Origin: Mycolicibacterium thermoresistibile | GTDB taxonomy: Bacteria > Actinomycetota > Actinomycetes > Mycobacteriales > Mycobacteriaceae | Assembly: GCF_900187065.1 (NCBI RefSeq) | Contig: NZ_LT906483.1 | Location: 4,030,001 to 4,094,000 of the forward strand | Length of the DNA stretch: 64,000 bases | Reading direction: 5' to 3' | Notes under the pieces: model-generated | The model's database searches: none | The model's input: the letters and a program-made list of their open reading frames with translations, nothing else | Told to the model about the DNA's origin: nothing | Made by a program: the position numbers and the translations under genes | Shown: positions 41,678-50,397 of the stretch, piece after piece | Position numbering within the stretch: position 1 is the first letter of the stretch | Layout of the letters: every line of letters starts with the position of its first letter

Positions 41678-42394
41678 TTACTGGTCGCCCTTCTGTCGAT
41701 GCGCGAGTTCGGCGCGGCTGGTGTTGGGGACGGGAATCCGGGCGCGGACGTCGTGGCCGACGACCTCGTTGACGGTGGCGGTGATCACGGTCTGCCGCTC
41801 CCCCAGCGCTATCAGGCGTCGCACCAGCTGATCCCGGCTGTGATCGGCGGCCACATCGTCGAGGTTGCCCGCCACCAGCAGCGCCGGACGGCGGGTGTTG
41901 GCCAACGCGATCCGCAGCAGCATCCGGTCCAGTTCGGAGAGCTCCCCGACGTATTCGCCCAGCGGAGGCAACGGCAGCTCACCGAAGACCGGCCCGCACA
42001 CCGCCGCCAGCTCGGCTTCACCGGCGCGCGGGATCAACCGGTACCAGGGTGCGTCCCAGCGCACCTGTTCGGTGACCAGATCGCGGACCGTCACCGACTG
42101 CGGAATCGGGTCGACCTCGTCGAAACCGGCCAGACCGGCCACCCGGAAGATGTCGGGGGCGCGGGTCCGGCCGAACACCGTCAGCTCGCCGGACATCGGC
42201 CGCATCCGGCCGGCCAGCGTCATCAGCAGCGCGGTGCGCCCCGAACCCGGAGGGCAGTGCAACACCGTCACCCCGCCGGCCTCGATGTCGAGGTCGATCG
42301 GGCCGTACACCGGCCCCCACGGGCCGCGCATGCAGATTCCCCGCGCGGTGAGAGCCGGTTCCGGCGCCTGCTCGGGTTCGGGTTGGTCGGGCAT
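41678..42394 (-). CDS. Degenerate ABC-type ATP-binding protein paired with YhgE/Pip
   Basis: The 238-residue protein has the ABC fold outline but altered motifs. Walker A reads CPPGSGRTA with arginine replacing the catalytic lysine. The signature region reads GELSELDRML instead of LSGGQ. Walker B reads ALLVAGNLDD without the DE pair, and the H-loop histidine is missing (TATVNEV). ATP hydrolysis is therefore doubtful; a structural or nucleotide-sensing role is possible. The ATG at 42394 is preferred over a TTG two codons upstream. A 15-bp tandem repeat lies just upstream, so it may have its own promoter apart from the half-exporters. Confidence 0.82.
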   Translation of the reverse strand: MPDQPEPEQAPEPALTARGICMRGPWGPVYGPIDLDIEAGGVTVLHCPPGSGRTALLMTLAGRMRPMSGELTVFGRTRAPDIFRVAGLAGFDEVDPIPQSVTVRDLVTEQVRWDAPWYRLIPRAGEAELAAVCGPVFGELPLPPLGEYVGELSELDRMLLRIALANTRRPALLVAGNLDDVAADHSRDQLVRRLIALGERQTVITATVNEVVGHDVRARIPVPNTSRAELAHRQKGDQ

Positions 42395-42408
42395 GGGCAA
42401 TATCTCAG

Positions 42409-42453
42409 CACACCGGATCCCCGCACACCGGATCCCCGCACACCGGATCCCCG
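42409..42453. repeat. Three perfect tandem copies of a 15-bp unit
   Basis: CACACCGGATCCCCG is repeated three times without change (42409-42423, 42424-42438, 42439-42453), in the 106-bp gap between the half-exporter operon and the degenerate ATPase gene. Each unit contains GGATCC. Perfect short tandem arrays of this sort are candidates for copy-number variation (VNTR). Confidence 0.92.
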
Positions 42454-42500
42454 CCCGACGTGATCGGCGGTTCAGCCGCGGGATCGTGTTCGATCACCGC

Positions 42501-44345
42501 TCATCCCAGCGATTCGAGCCAGGCGTGATGCAGCGCCGCATACCGGCCCTCGCCGCGGCGGATCAGTTCCCCGGGCGGGCCGTCCTCCACGACCCGACCG
42601 CGCTCGAGCACCAGCACCCGGTCGGCGATCTCCACCGTGGACAGCCGGTGCGCGATCACCAGCGCGGTGCGGTCGGCCAGCACCGTCCGCAACGCCCGCT
42701 GCACCATCCGCTCACTCGGGATGTCCAGCGCCGACGTCGCCTCATCGAGGATCAGCACCGCGGGATCGGCCAAAAACGCCCGCGCGAACGCGATCAGTTG
42801 ACGCTGCCCCGCCGACAGTCGGCTGCCGCGTTTGGCGACGTCGGTGTGGTAGCCGTCGGGCAGCGCCGCGATGAACCGGTCCGCGCCGACCGCCTCGGCG
42901 GCCGCGGCGATCTCGGCATCGGTGGCCTCCGGCCGGCCGAACCGGATGTTGTCGGCGACGGTCCCGTCGAACATGAAGTTCTCCTGGGTCACCATCACCA
43001 CATGCCGGCGCAACTCGCTCTGCGCGATGTCACGCAGGTCGATGCCGTCGAGGGTCACCGACCCCGCGGTCGGGTCGTAGAACCGGGCGATCAGCGTGGC
43101 GATGGTGGTCTTGCCCGCCCCGGTGGTGCCGACCAGGGCGACGGTCTGCCCGGCCGGCACCGTCAGGGTCAGCTCCGGGATCACCGGCCGGCCCGGCACA
43201 TAGGCGAACTGCACGCCGTGGAACGCGATCTCGCCGCGCACCGGACGGGCCGGCGACACCGGATGCTGCGGATCCTTGATCGCCGGCTCCTCGGCGAGCA
43301 CCCCGGCCAGTTTCTCCAGCGCTGACGCCGCGGACTGAAAGGTGTTGAAGAACTGCGAGATCTCCTGCATCGGCTCGAAGAACATCCGCAGATACAGCAG
43401 GAACGCCGTCAGCGTGCCGATCGTCATCTGATCGTTGAGCACCAGGTAGCCGCCGTAGAGCAGCACCACACCGGTGGTGATGTTGCCGACCAGCCGGACC
43501 CCCGGCATGAAGATCGCCAGCAGCCGCAGGGTCTTCTCGTTGATCTCGCGGTAGTCGTCGGCGACCTGCTCGAAGATCTCCTGATTGCGCGGTTCCCGCC
43601 GGTAGGCTTGAACCGCCTTGATCCCGGTCATGGTCTCGACGAACTGCACGATCACCAGCGCGGCGCTCTCCCGCACCTTGCGGTAGGTCTTCGCCGATTC
43701 CTCCCGGAACCACCACACCAGCGCGATCAGCACCGGGAACGCGCCCAGACACATCAGGCCCAGCCGCACATCGAGGGTGACGAGCAGGATCGCGGTGCCG
43801 CCCAACGTGAGCACGGCGGTGATGAGGCTGTCGAAACCGGTCTCCAGCATGTCCTGGATGGCCTCGACGTCGTTGGTGGAGCGGCTCACCACCCGCCCGG
43901 AGGTGTAGCGCTCGTGGAAGGCGACGTCCAGCCGTTGGAAATGCCGGAACAACCGGCGGCGCAACTCCAGCAGCACCTCCTGACCGATCCGGCCGGACCG
44001 GCGCAGGAAGTACATCCTGCTGGCGGCCTGCACGGTGACGACACCGATCAGCGCGGCGACGATGAGCAGCAGTTCACGGCTGGATCCGCCCGCCACGATC
44101 GGCGGGATGCAGTGGTCGATGCCGCGTTGCACCAGCAGCGGAACACTCAGCCGGGCAAGGTTTTCCACCACCACGACGACCGCCAGCAGCACCAGTGCGG
44201 CGGGGTAGGGCCGCAGCAGCGAGCCGAGCAGCGCGCGGGCCTCGCGCCGGCGGGGCACCGACTCGTCGATCGGCAGCTCGTCGTCGGGGGTCTCGTCGAG
44301 CCGGCCGCGCCAGTCCGCAGGGCTGCGGCGATCCGTGACCGTCAT
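42501..44345 (-). CDS. ABC half-exporter, catalytic partner of a heterodimer
   Basis: This 614-residue type-IV exporter subunit has six membrane helices (about 40-330) and a nucleotide-binding domain with Walker A VGTTGAGKTT, signature LSAGQ, Walker B LILDEATSALD with the catalytic glutamate, and the H-loop AHRLST. The ATG overlaps the stop of the neighbouring subunit by four bases. Because that subunit lacks the catalytic glutamate and H-loop histidine, the two fit the asymmetric heterodimer model (as in TM287/288 or BmrCD). It probably exports lipids or drugs. Confidence 0.92.
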   Translation of the reverse strand: MTVTDRRSPADWRGRLDETPDDELPIDESVPRRREARALLGSLLRPYPAALVLLAVVVVVENLARLSVPLLVQRGIDHCIPPIVAGGSSRELLLIVAALIGVVTVQAASRMYFLRRSGRIGQEVLLELRRRLFRHFQRLDVAFHERYTSGRVVSRSTNDVEAIQDMLETGFDSLITAVLTLGGTAILLVTLDVRLGLMCLGAFPVLIALVWWFREESAKTYRKVRESAALVIVQFVETMTGIKAVQAYRREPRNQEIFEQVADDYREINEKTLRLLAIFMPGVRLVGNITTGVVLLYGGYLVLNDQMTIGTLTAFLLYLRMFFEPMQEISQFFNTFQSAASALEKLAGVLAEEPAIKDPQHPVSPARPVRGEIAFHGVQFAYVPGRPVIPELTLTVPAGQTVALVGTTGAGKTTIATLIARFYDPTAGSVTLDGIDLRDIAQSELRRHVVMVTQENFMFDGTVADNIRFGRPEATDAEIAAAAEAVGADRFIAALPDGYHTDVAKRGSRLSAGQRQLIAFARAFLADPAVLILDEATSALDIPSERMVQRALRTVLADRTALVIAHRLSTVEIADRVLVLERGRVVEDGPPGELIRRGEGRYAALHHAWLESLG

Positions 44346-46309
44346 CGGGACTCCCGCTCCAACCGGCGGCGCTCCGGCGGCACCGTCTCGGTGTCGGTGG
44401 CCGCCTGCTCCTGCTGCAGGTGGCTGAGCCGGTCGCGCTGCTGTTCGAACTCCCATTCCGGCGTCGGCTCGGCGCCGTCGTCGAGGTCCGGGTCGGCGGC
44501 CAGGAGATAGCGGTACTGCGGCACATCGGCCAACAGCTCGGCGTGGGTGCCGACGTGGGTGATGGTGGCACCGTCGGGCCCGACCCGCTCCAGCAGCGCC
44601 ACCCGGTCGGCCAGCAGCACCGTCGAGGCCCGGTTGGCGACCACGATCCCGGTGACATCGCGCAGCACCCGCCGCAACGCCTCGGTGACGACCGCCTCGG
44701 TGTGCACGTCCAGCGCGCTGAGCGTGTCGTCGAGCACCAGGATCGTCGGCGCGGCCAGCACCGCCCGCGCCAGCGACAACCGTTGCCGCTGGCCGCCGGA
44801 CAGGCTCATGCCCTGCTCCCCGATGCGGGTGTGCAACCCGTACGGCAGGTCGTGGACGAACTCGGCGGCGGCGATCTCGATCGCCTCGGCGAGTTCGGCG
44901 TCACTGGCCGGATTGGCCGGCGGACGGCCGAGTCTGAGGTTCTCCTCCACCGACACCGAGAACAGCGTCGGATCCTCGAACGCGGTGGCCACCGTGCGGC
45001 GCAGCGCATCCAGCGACAGCTCCCGGATGTCGATGCCGTCGATGCGGATCTGCCCCTCGGTGACGTCGTAGAGCCGGGACAACAGCGACACCAGCACCGA
45101 CTTGCCCGACCCGGTCGGCCCGACCAGCGCCAGCGTCTCCCCCGGTTCGACGGTGACCGTGACATGCCGCAGGACCCAGGTGTCCTGGCCGCCGGACGCG
45201 CCCACACCGCCGCTATCCGGGAACTTGAAGCCGACATCCCGCAACTCGAGCCGGCCCCGCCGCGGCGGTGTGGTGATCGGGCCGTCGGTGATCTCGATGG
45301 GCGCATCGAAGATCTCGGCGATGCGGTTGGCCGCGGTCATCGACTCCTGGGTCATCGACAGCAGAAAGCCCAGCGAGGCGATCGGCCACACCAGCGACAG
45401 CATCATCGTGATGAACGCGACCAGGGTGCCCATCGTCACCAGACCGGTGCCGGCCGCGTAGGCGCCGAAACCCAGCACCACGATCAGCGTCAGGTTCGGG
45501 ATGATCTCCAGCAGCGTCCAGAACCGCGCGGACACCTCCACCCGGCCCACCTGGGTCCGGAACAACCTGGTGGCCTGCTCGTCGAACCGGTCGTAGCTGT
45601 AGCGCTCCCGGCCGAACGACTTGACCACCCGCACCCCGAGCGCGGCCTCCTCGACATGTGTTGCCACATGGCCGGTCTCGTCCTGCGCCTGCCGCGACAA
45701 CCGGGTGTAGAGCCGCTGAAAGTGCAGCACGGTCATGGTGATCGGCACGATCGACAGCAGCGCCACCACCCCGAGCGGCCAGTACATCGCCAGCAGAATC
45801 GAGGTGACCACGGCGATCTGCAGACCGTTGAGCACCAGGAACACCAGGCCGAACGACAGCAGGCGGCGGATGGTGGACAGGTCGTTCATCACCCGCGACA
45901 CCAGCTGACCGGACTGCCACCGGCCGTGGAAGGACATCGGCAGGATCTGCAGCCGGGCGTAGAGGTCCTTGCGGATGTCGGCCTCCACCCCCATCGTGGC
46001 CCGCGCCACCAACCAGCGGCGGATGAACATCAACACCGCCTCGGAGATGCCGACCGCCATCGCGGCGCTGCCCAGGATCCACAGCCCCTGCTGATCCTGC
46101 TGGCGCACCGGACCGTCGATGACGGCCTTCGTCATCAGCGGAATCGCCACGGTGGCGCTCAGACTCACGACCGCGACGGTGATCATCGCGGTCCACCGCG
46201 CCCGGTAGGGCATCAGATACGGCAGCAGCCGCCACAGATCCGCGCCCACCCACGACCGCTCCGGCGGGGGCGCGATCTTCGCGGCCTCGTGCAGACGACC
46301 GGTCACCAC
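44342..46309 (-). CDS. ABC half-exporter with degenerate nucleotide site
   Basis: The 655-residue subunit has six membrane helices and a full ABC domain with Walker A VGPTGSGKS and signature LSGGQ. Walker B ends LVLDDTLSALD (Asp for the catalytic Glu) and the H-loop reads ANRAST (Asn for His). These changes mark the degenerate partner of a heterodimer. A C-terminal tail of about 40 polar residues follows. The start is uncertain: I used the GTG at 46309, 9 nt after GAGGG; a second GTG is adjacent and a TTG lies at 46339. The gap to the upstream half-exporter is 46 nt. Confidence 0.88.
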   Translation of the reverse strand: MVTGRLHEAAKIAPPPERSWVGADLWRLLPYLMPYRARWTAMITVAVVSLSATVAIPLMTKAVIDGPVRQQDQQGLWILGSAAMAVGISEAVLMFIRRWLVARATMGVEADIRKDLYARLQILPMSFHGRWQSGQLVSRVMNDLSTIRRLLSFGLVFLVLNGLQIAVVTSILLAMYWPLGVVALLSIVPITMTVLHFQRLYTRLSRQAQDETGHVATHVEEAALGVRVVKSFGRERYSYDRFDEQATRLFRTQVGRVEVSARFWTLLEIIPNLTLIVVLGFGAYAAGTGLVTMGTLVAFITMMLSLVWPIASLGFLLSMTQESMTAANRIAEIFDAPIEITDGPITTPPRRGRLELRDVGFKFPDSGGVGASGGQDTWVLRHVTVTVEPGETLALVGPTGSGKSVLVSLLSRLYDVTEGQIRIDGIDIRELSLDALRRTVATAFEDPTLFSVSVEENLRLGRPPANPASDAELAEAIEIAAAEFVHDLPYGLHTRIGEQGMSLSGGQRQRLSLARAVLAAPTILVLDDTLSALDVHTEAVVTEALRRVLRDVTGIVVANRASTVLLADRVALLERVGPDGATITHVGTHAELLADVPQYRYLLAADPDLDDGAEPTPEWEFEQQRDRLSHLQQEQAATDTETVPPERRRLERESR

Positions 46310-46355
46310 CGACGTATGCCCTCGCCGCCCCGACCGCAACCCGTCGTGCCGCCGG

Positions 46356-48236
46356 TCATGCCGCCGCCTGCCCGGCGCCGAACTGGGTCTCGTACAACTC
46401 GGCGTAGCGGCCCCGGCGGGCCAGCAACTGATCGTGGGTGCCGCGTTCGACGATGCGGCCGTCCTCGACCACCAGGATCAGATCGGCGGCCCGCACCGTC
46501 GACAGCCGGTGCGCGATCACGATCGAGGTGCGGCCGGCCAACGCCTCGGCCAGCGCCTGCTGCACCGCCGCCTCGGACTCCGAGTCCAGCGAGGCGGTCG
46601 CCTCGTCGAGCACCACCACCCGGGCCCGGCCGAGCAGCAGCCGGGCGATGGTCAGCCGCTGCCGCTGCCCGCCGGACAACCGGTAACCGCGCTCCCCGAC
46701 GACGGTGTCCAGCCCGTCGGGCATCTCGGCGACCAGATCGGCCAGCCGAGCCCGGCGCAGCGCCTCCCAGAGCTGTTCCTCGGTGGCGGTCGGATCGGCC
46801 AACAACAGATTCGACCGGATCGACTCGTGGAACAGGTGCCCGTCCTGCGTCACCATGCCGACCGTGTCCCGCAGCGACGCGAACGTCAGGTCGCGCACAT
46901 CGACACCACCGAGCCGCACCGCACCGGTGTCGACGTCGTACAGCCGCGCCACCAGTGAGGCGATCGTCGACTTCCCGGCACCCGACGAGCCGACCAGCGC
47001 CACCAGCTGACCGGGCTGCGCGGTGAACGAAATACCGTGCAGCACCGGCTCCCCGCCGCGGTCGTCCAACACGGCGACCTCCTCCAGCGAGGCCAGCGAC
47101 ACCTTGTCCGCCGACGGGTAGGCGAACCGCACATCGTCGAACTCCACCGACACCGGGCCGTCGGGCACCACGGTGGCGCCCGGACGCTGCCGGATCAGCG
47201 GCTCAAGGTCGAGCACCTCGAACACCCGCTCGAAACTGACCAGCGCACTGATGATCTCGACCCGGGCGTTGGCCAGGGCCGTCAACGGCGCGTACAGCCG
47301 GGTCAGCAACAACGCCAGCGACACGATCGCGCCGGCCTGCAACTGCCCGCCGATGGCCAGCACCCCGCCCAGCCCGTACACCAGCGCCAACGCCAGCGCC
47401 GACATCAGCGTCAACGAGTTCATGAACGTCGACTGCAGCATCGCGCGGCGCACCCCGATCTCCCGCACCCGGTCGGCGTGACGGGCGAACTCGGCCGACT
47501 CGGTCGCCGGATCGCCGAACAGCTTGACCAGGGTGGCGCCCGGGGCCGAGAACCGCTCGGTCATCTGGGTGTTCATCGTCGCGTTGTACAGCGCCGCCGC
47601 CCGCGACAGATCCGCCATCCGGGCGCCGATGCGCCGCGCCGGGACGATGAACAACGGCACCAGCAACAGCGACACCACCGTGATCTGCCAGGAGATGCCG
47701 ACCATCACCGCCAGCGTCAACGACAACGTGACGACGTTGGACACCACCCCGGACAGCGTGTCGGAGAACGCCCGCTGCGCGCCCATCACGTCATGGCCCA
47801 GCCGGCTGACCAGCGCGCCGGTGCGGGTACGGGTGAAGAACGCCACCGGCATCCGCTGCACGTGGTCGAACACCGCGGTGCGCAGGTCCAGGATCAGACC
47901 CTCGCCGATGTTGGCCGACAGCCACCGGTTCACCAGCGACACGGCCGCCTCCGCCACGGCGACCAGTGCGATGACCCCGGCCAGTGTGATGACGGTCACA
48001 GCCGGACCGCCGCCGACGATCACGTCGACCACCTTGCCGGCCAGCACCGGGGTGGCCACACCGAGCAGCGCGATGATCACGCTGAGCCCGACGAACAGCG
48101 CCAGCCTGCGGTGATGCCGCGCCGAGAACCGCCAGATGCGCCGCAGCAGCGCCCGATCGGCCAGGGACCGCAGATCCCCGTCGGGCGCCTGGGTCTGCCG
48201 GTAGAGCGTGCGTCGCGCGGCCGCCTCGATATTCAT
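46356..48236 (-). CDS. ABC half-exporter, third subunit
   Basis: This 626-residue exporter half has six membrane helices (about 45-335) and a complete ABC domain: Walker A VGSSGAGKST, signature LSGGQ, Walker B VVLDEATASLD and H-loop AHRLST, so it can act as a homodimer. It is the first gene of a three-gene operon reading toward accD3 and divergent from prrA. The ATG at 48236 lies 7 nt after a TACGGT -10 box, indicating a leaderless transcript; a GTG at 48245 would place the -10 inside the gene. A perfect inverted repeat surrounds the -10. Confidence 0.92.
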   Translation of the reverse strand: MNIEAAARRTLYRQTQAPDGDLRSLADRALLRRIWRFSARHHRRLALFVGLSVIIALLGVATPVLAGKVVDVIVGGGPAVTVITLAGVIALVAVAEAAVSLVNRWLSANIGEGLILDLRTAVFDHVQRMPVAFFTRTRTGALVSRLGHDVMGAQRAFSDTLSGVVSNVVTLSLTLAVMVGISWQITVVSLLLVPLFIVPARRIGARMADLSRAAALYNATMNTQMTERFSAPGATLVKLFGDPATESAEFARHADRVREIGVRRAMLQSTFMNSLTLMSALALALVYGLGGVLAIGGQLQAGAIVSLALLLTRLYAPLTALANARVEIISALVSFERVFEVLDLEPLIRQRPGATVVPDGPVSVEFDDVRFAYPSADKVSLASLEEVAVLDDRGGEPVLHGISFTAQPGQLVALVGSSGAGKSTIASLVARLYDVDTGAVRLGGVDVRDLTFASLRDTVGMVTQDGHLFHESIRSNLLLADPTATEEQLWEALRRARLADLVAEMPDGLDTVVGERGYRLSGGQRQRLTIARLLLGRARVVVLDEATASLDSESEAAVQQALAEALAGRTSIVIAHRLSTVRAADLILVVEDGRIVERGTHDQLLARRGRYAELYETQFGAGQAAA

Positions 48237-48271
48237 GAGGTTCACCGTAGAACCTCAACCAAACATGAGGT
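48236..48271 (-). promoter_or_regulatory. Inverted repeat flanking the -10 box of the ABC-exporter operon
   Basis: TGAGGTTC (48236-48243) and GAACCTCA (48250-48257) form a perfect inverted repeat whose 6-bp spacer (48244-48249) is exactly the minus-strand -10 hexamer TACGGT. An extra half-site TGAGGT lies at 48266-48271. A dimer bound here would cover the -10 and the start codon, so this is a strong operator candidate. No dedicated regulator gene is adjacent other than prrA, which is divergent. Confidence 0.75.
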
Positions 48272-48320
48272 CAACGATCCTTGCCGCGATCCCGGCGCCA
48301 CATCAGGCAAGATTGCTGTC

Positions 48321-49019
48321 ATGGACAGTGGAAATTCGCCCCGGGTCCTCGTGGTCGACGACGACCCCGACGTGCTCGCTTCGTTGGAGCGCGGGCTGAG
48401 ACTGTCCGGGTTCGAGGTGTCCACCGCGGTCGACGGCGCCGAAGCGCTGCGCAGCGCCACCGAGACCCGCCCGGACGCGATCGTGCTCGACATCAACATG
48501 CCGGTGCTCGACGGCGTCAGCGTGGTCACCGCGTTGCGGGCGATGGACAACGACGTGCCGGTCTGCGTGCTGTCGGCGCGCAGCTCGGTGGACGACCGGG
48601 TCGCCGGGCTGGAGGCCGGCGCCGACGACTACCTGGTCAAACCGTTCGTGCTCGCCGAGCTGGTGGCCCGCGTCAAGGCGCTGCTGCGCCGCCGCGGATC
48701 GTCGGCGACCTCATCCTCGGAGACCATCGTGGTCGGCCCGCTGGAGGTGGACATCCCCGGCCGGCGGGCCCGGGTCAACGGCCAGGACGTCGACCTGACC
48801 AAACGCGAGTTCGACCTGCTCGCGGTGCTGGCCGAGCACAAGACGGCGGTGCTGTCGCGGGCCCAGCTGCTGGAGCTGGTGTGGGGTTACGACTTCGCCG
48901 CCGACACCAACGTCGTCGACGTGTTCATCGGCTACCTGCGCCGCAAGCTGGAGGCGACCGGCGCGCCGCGGCTGCTGCACACCGTGCGCGGCGTCGGCTT
49001 CGTCCTGCGGACCCAGTAG
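48321..49019 (+). CDS. prrA: Response regulator PrrA
   Basis: The 232-residue OmpR/PhoB-class regulator has a receiver domain with acidic pocket VVDDD (11-15), phospho-acceptor Asp57 (LDINMP), the conserved LSARSS and KPF lysine, and a winged-helix DNA-binding domain (about 135-230, LTKREFDLL, LLELVWGYDFAADTNVVDVFI). It pairs with the kinase PrrB, encoded 9 nt downstream. PrrAB is known as an essential mycobacterial two-component system for early infection and redox/ammonium responses. The ATG lies 7 nt after CAAGAT, so a leaderless start is possible. Confidence 0.96.
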   Translation: MDSGNSPRVLVVDDDPDVLASLERGLRLSGFEVSTAVDGAEALRSATETRPDAIVLDINMPVLDGVSVVTALRAMDNDVPVCVLSARSSVDDRVAGLEAGADDYLVKPFVLAELVARVKALLRRRGSSATSSSETIVVGPLEVDIPGRRARVNGQDVDLTKREFDLLAVLAEHKTAVLSRAQLLELVWGYDFAADTNVVDVFIGYLRRKLEATGAPRLLHTVRGVGFVLRTQ

Positions 49020-49028
49020 CGGGCTCAG

Positions 49029-50369
49029 ATGAACCTCGTCACCAGGCTGTTCCGCCGCACCCCGTCACTGCGGACCCGCGTCGCGTTCGCCACGGCGATC
49101 GCGGCGGCCATCGTCGTCGGCATCGTCGGCGTGGTGGTGTGGGTGGGCATCACCAACGACCGCAAGGAACGGCTGGACCGCCGGCTCGACGAGGCCGCCG
49201 GGTTCGCGCTGCCGTTCGTGCCGCGCGGTCTGGAGCAGATCCCGCCGTCGCCCAACGACCAGGACGTGGTGATCACCGTCCGGCGCGGCGACGAGGTCCG
49301 GTCGAACTCCGAGGTGGTGCTGCCCGAGCTCGACGCCGACTACGCCGACACCTACATCGACGGCGTGCGCTACCGGGTGCGCACCGTGCAGACGCCGTAT
49401 CCGATCCGTACCACGCTGGCCGTCGGCGCGACCTACGACGACACCATCGCCGATACCGCCAACCTGCACCGCCGGGTGATCCTGATCTGCACCCTGGCGA
49501 TCGGCGCCGCCACCATCGCCGGATGGCTGCTGGCCGCGTTCGCGGTGCGGCCGTTCAAACAGCTGGCCGCCCAGGCCCGCTCCATCGACGCCGGCGACGA
49601 GGTGCCCGACGTGGAGATCCGCGGCGCCACCGAGGCCGTCGAGATCGCCGACGCCGTCAAGGGCATGCTGCAGCGCATCTGGAAGGAACAGGACCGCACC
49701 AAGGCGGCGCTGGCGTCGGCGCGCGATTTCGCGTCGGCCGCCGCCCATGAACTGCGGACCCCGCTGACCGCGATGCGCACCAACCTCGAGGTGCTGTCCA
49801 CCCTGGACATGCCCGAGGAGCAGCGCAAGGAGGTGCTCGCCGACGTCATCCGCACCCAGTCGCGGATCGAGGCGACGCTCAGCGCGCTGGAACGGCTGGC
49901 CCAGGGTGAGCTGTCGACCTCCGACGACCATGTGCCGGTCGACATCACCGAGCTGCTGGACCGGGCCGCGCACGAGGCGATGCGCATCTACCCCGACCTC
50001 GAGGTGTCGCTGGTGCCGGCGCCGACGGTGATCATCGTGGGCCTGCCGGCCGGACTGCGGCTGGCGGTGGACAACGCGATCGCCAACGCCGTCAAACACG
50101 GCGGGGCCACCCGGGTGCAGTTGTCGGCGGTCAGTTCCCGCGAAGGGGTGGAGATCGCGATCGACGACAACGGCACCGGTGTGCCCGAGGAGGAACGCGA
50201 GCGGGTGTTCGACCGGTTCACCCGCGGATCGACCGCGTCGCACTCCGGGTCCGGGCTCGGGCTGGCGCTGGTCGCCCAGCAGGCCGAGATCCACGGCGGC
50301 ACCGCGTCGCTGGAGGCCAGTCCGCTGGGCGGGGCGCGCCTGGTGCTCCGCCTGCCCGGCCCGCGCTGA
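49029..50369 (+). CDS. prrB: Sensor histidine kinase PrrB
   Basis: This 446-residue kinase has a first membrane helix (about 18-40), an extracytoplasmic sensor domain (about 41-150), a second helix (about 150-172), a HAMP linker and a HisKA domain with the phospho-accepting His240 in ASAAAHELRTPL. The ATPase domain shows the N box (DNAIANAVKHGG), G1 (IDDNGTGVPEEE) and G2 (SGSGLGLALV). It phosphorylates PrrA. A bulged hairpin follows directly and probably ends the prrAB transcript. Confidence 0.96.
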   Translation: MNLVTRLFRRTPSLRTRVAFATAIAAAIVVGIVGVVVWVGITNDRKERLDRRLDEAAGFALPFVPRGLEQIPPSPNDQDVVITVRRGDEVRSNSEVVLPELDADYADTYIDGVRYRVRTVQTPYPIRTTLAVGATYDDTIADTANLHRRVILICTLAIGAATIAGWLLAAFAVRPFKQLAAQARSIDAGDEVPDVEIRGATEAVEIADAVKGMLQRIWKEQDRTKAALASARDFASAAAHELRTPLTAMRTNLEVLSTLDMPEEQRKEVLADVIRTQSRIEATLSALERLAQGELSTSDDHVPVDITELLDRAAHEAMRIYPDLEVSLVPAPTVIIVGLPAGLRLAVDNAIANAVKHGGATRVQLSAVSSREGVEIAIDDNGTGVPEEERERVFDRFTRGSTASHSGSGLGLALVAQQAEIHGGTASLEASPLGGARLVLRLPGPR

Positions 50370-50370
50370 C

Positions 50371-50397
50371 ACCCGCGCTCACGTTCGAGCAGCGGGT
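50371..50397. terminator. Bidirectional hairpin between prrB and the FKBP gene
   Basis: ACCCGCGCTC (50371-50380) pairs with GAGC-A-GCGGGT (50387-50397) around a 6-nt loop, 10 bp with one bulged A. It fills the gap between the convergent stops of prrB and the FKBP gene, with no T-tract. Confidence 0.65.

Noticed and set aside
42409..42453. Short repeats considered as a CRISPR array
   Set aside because: The units are contiguous 15-mers without spacers, and no cas genes are present.
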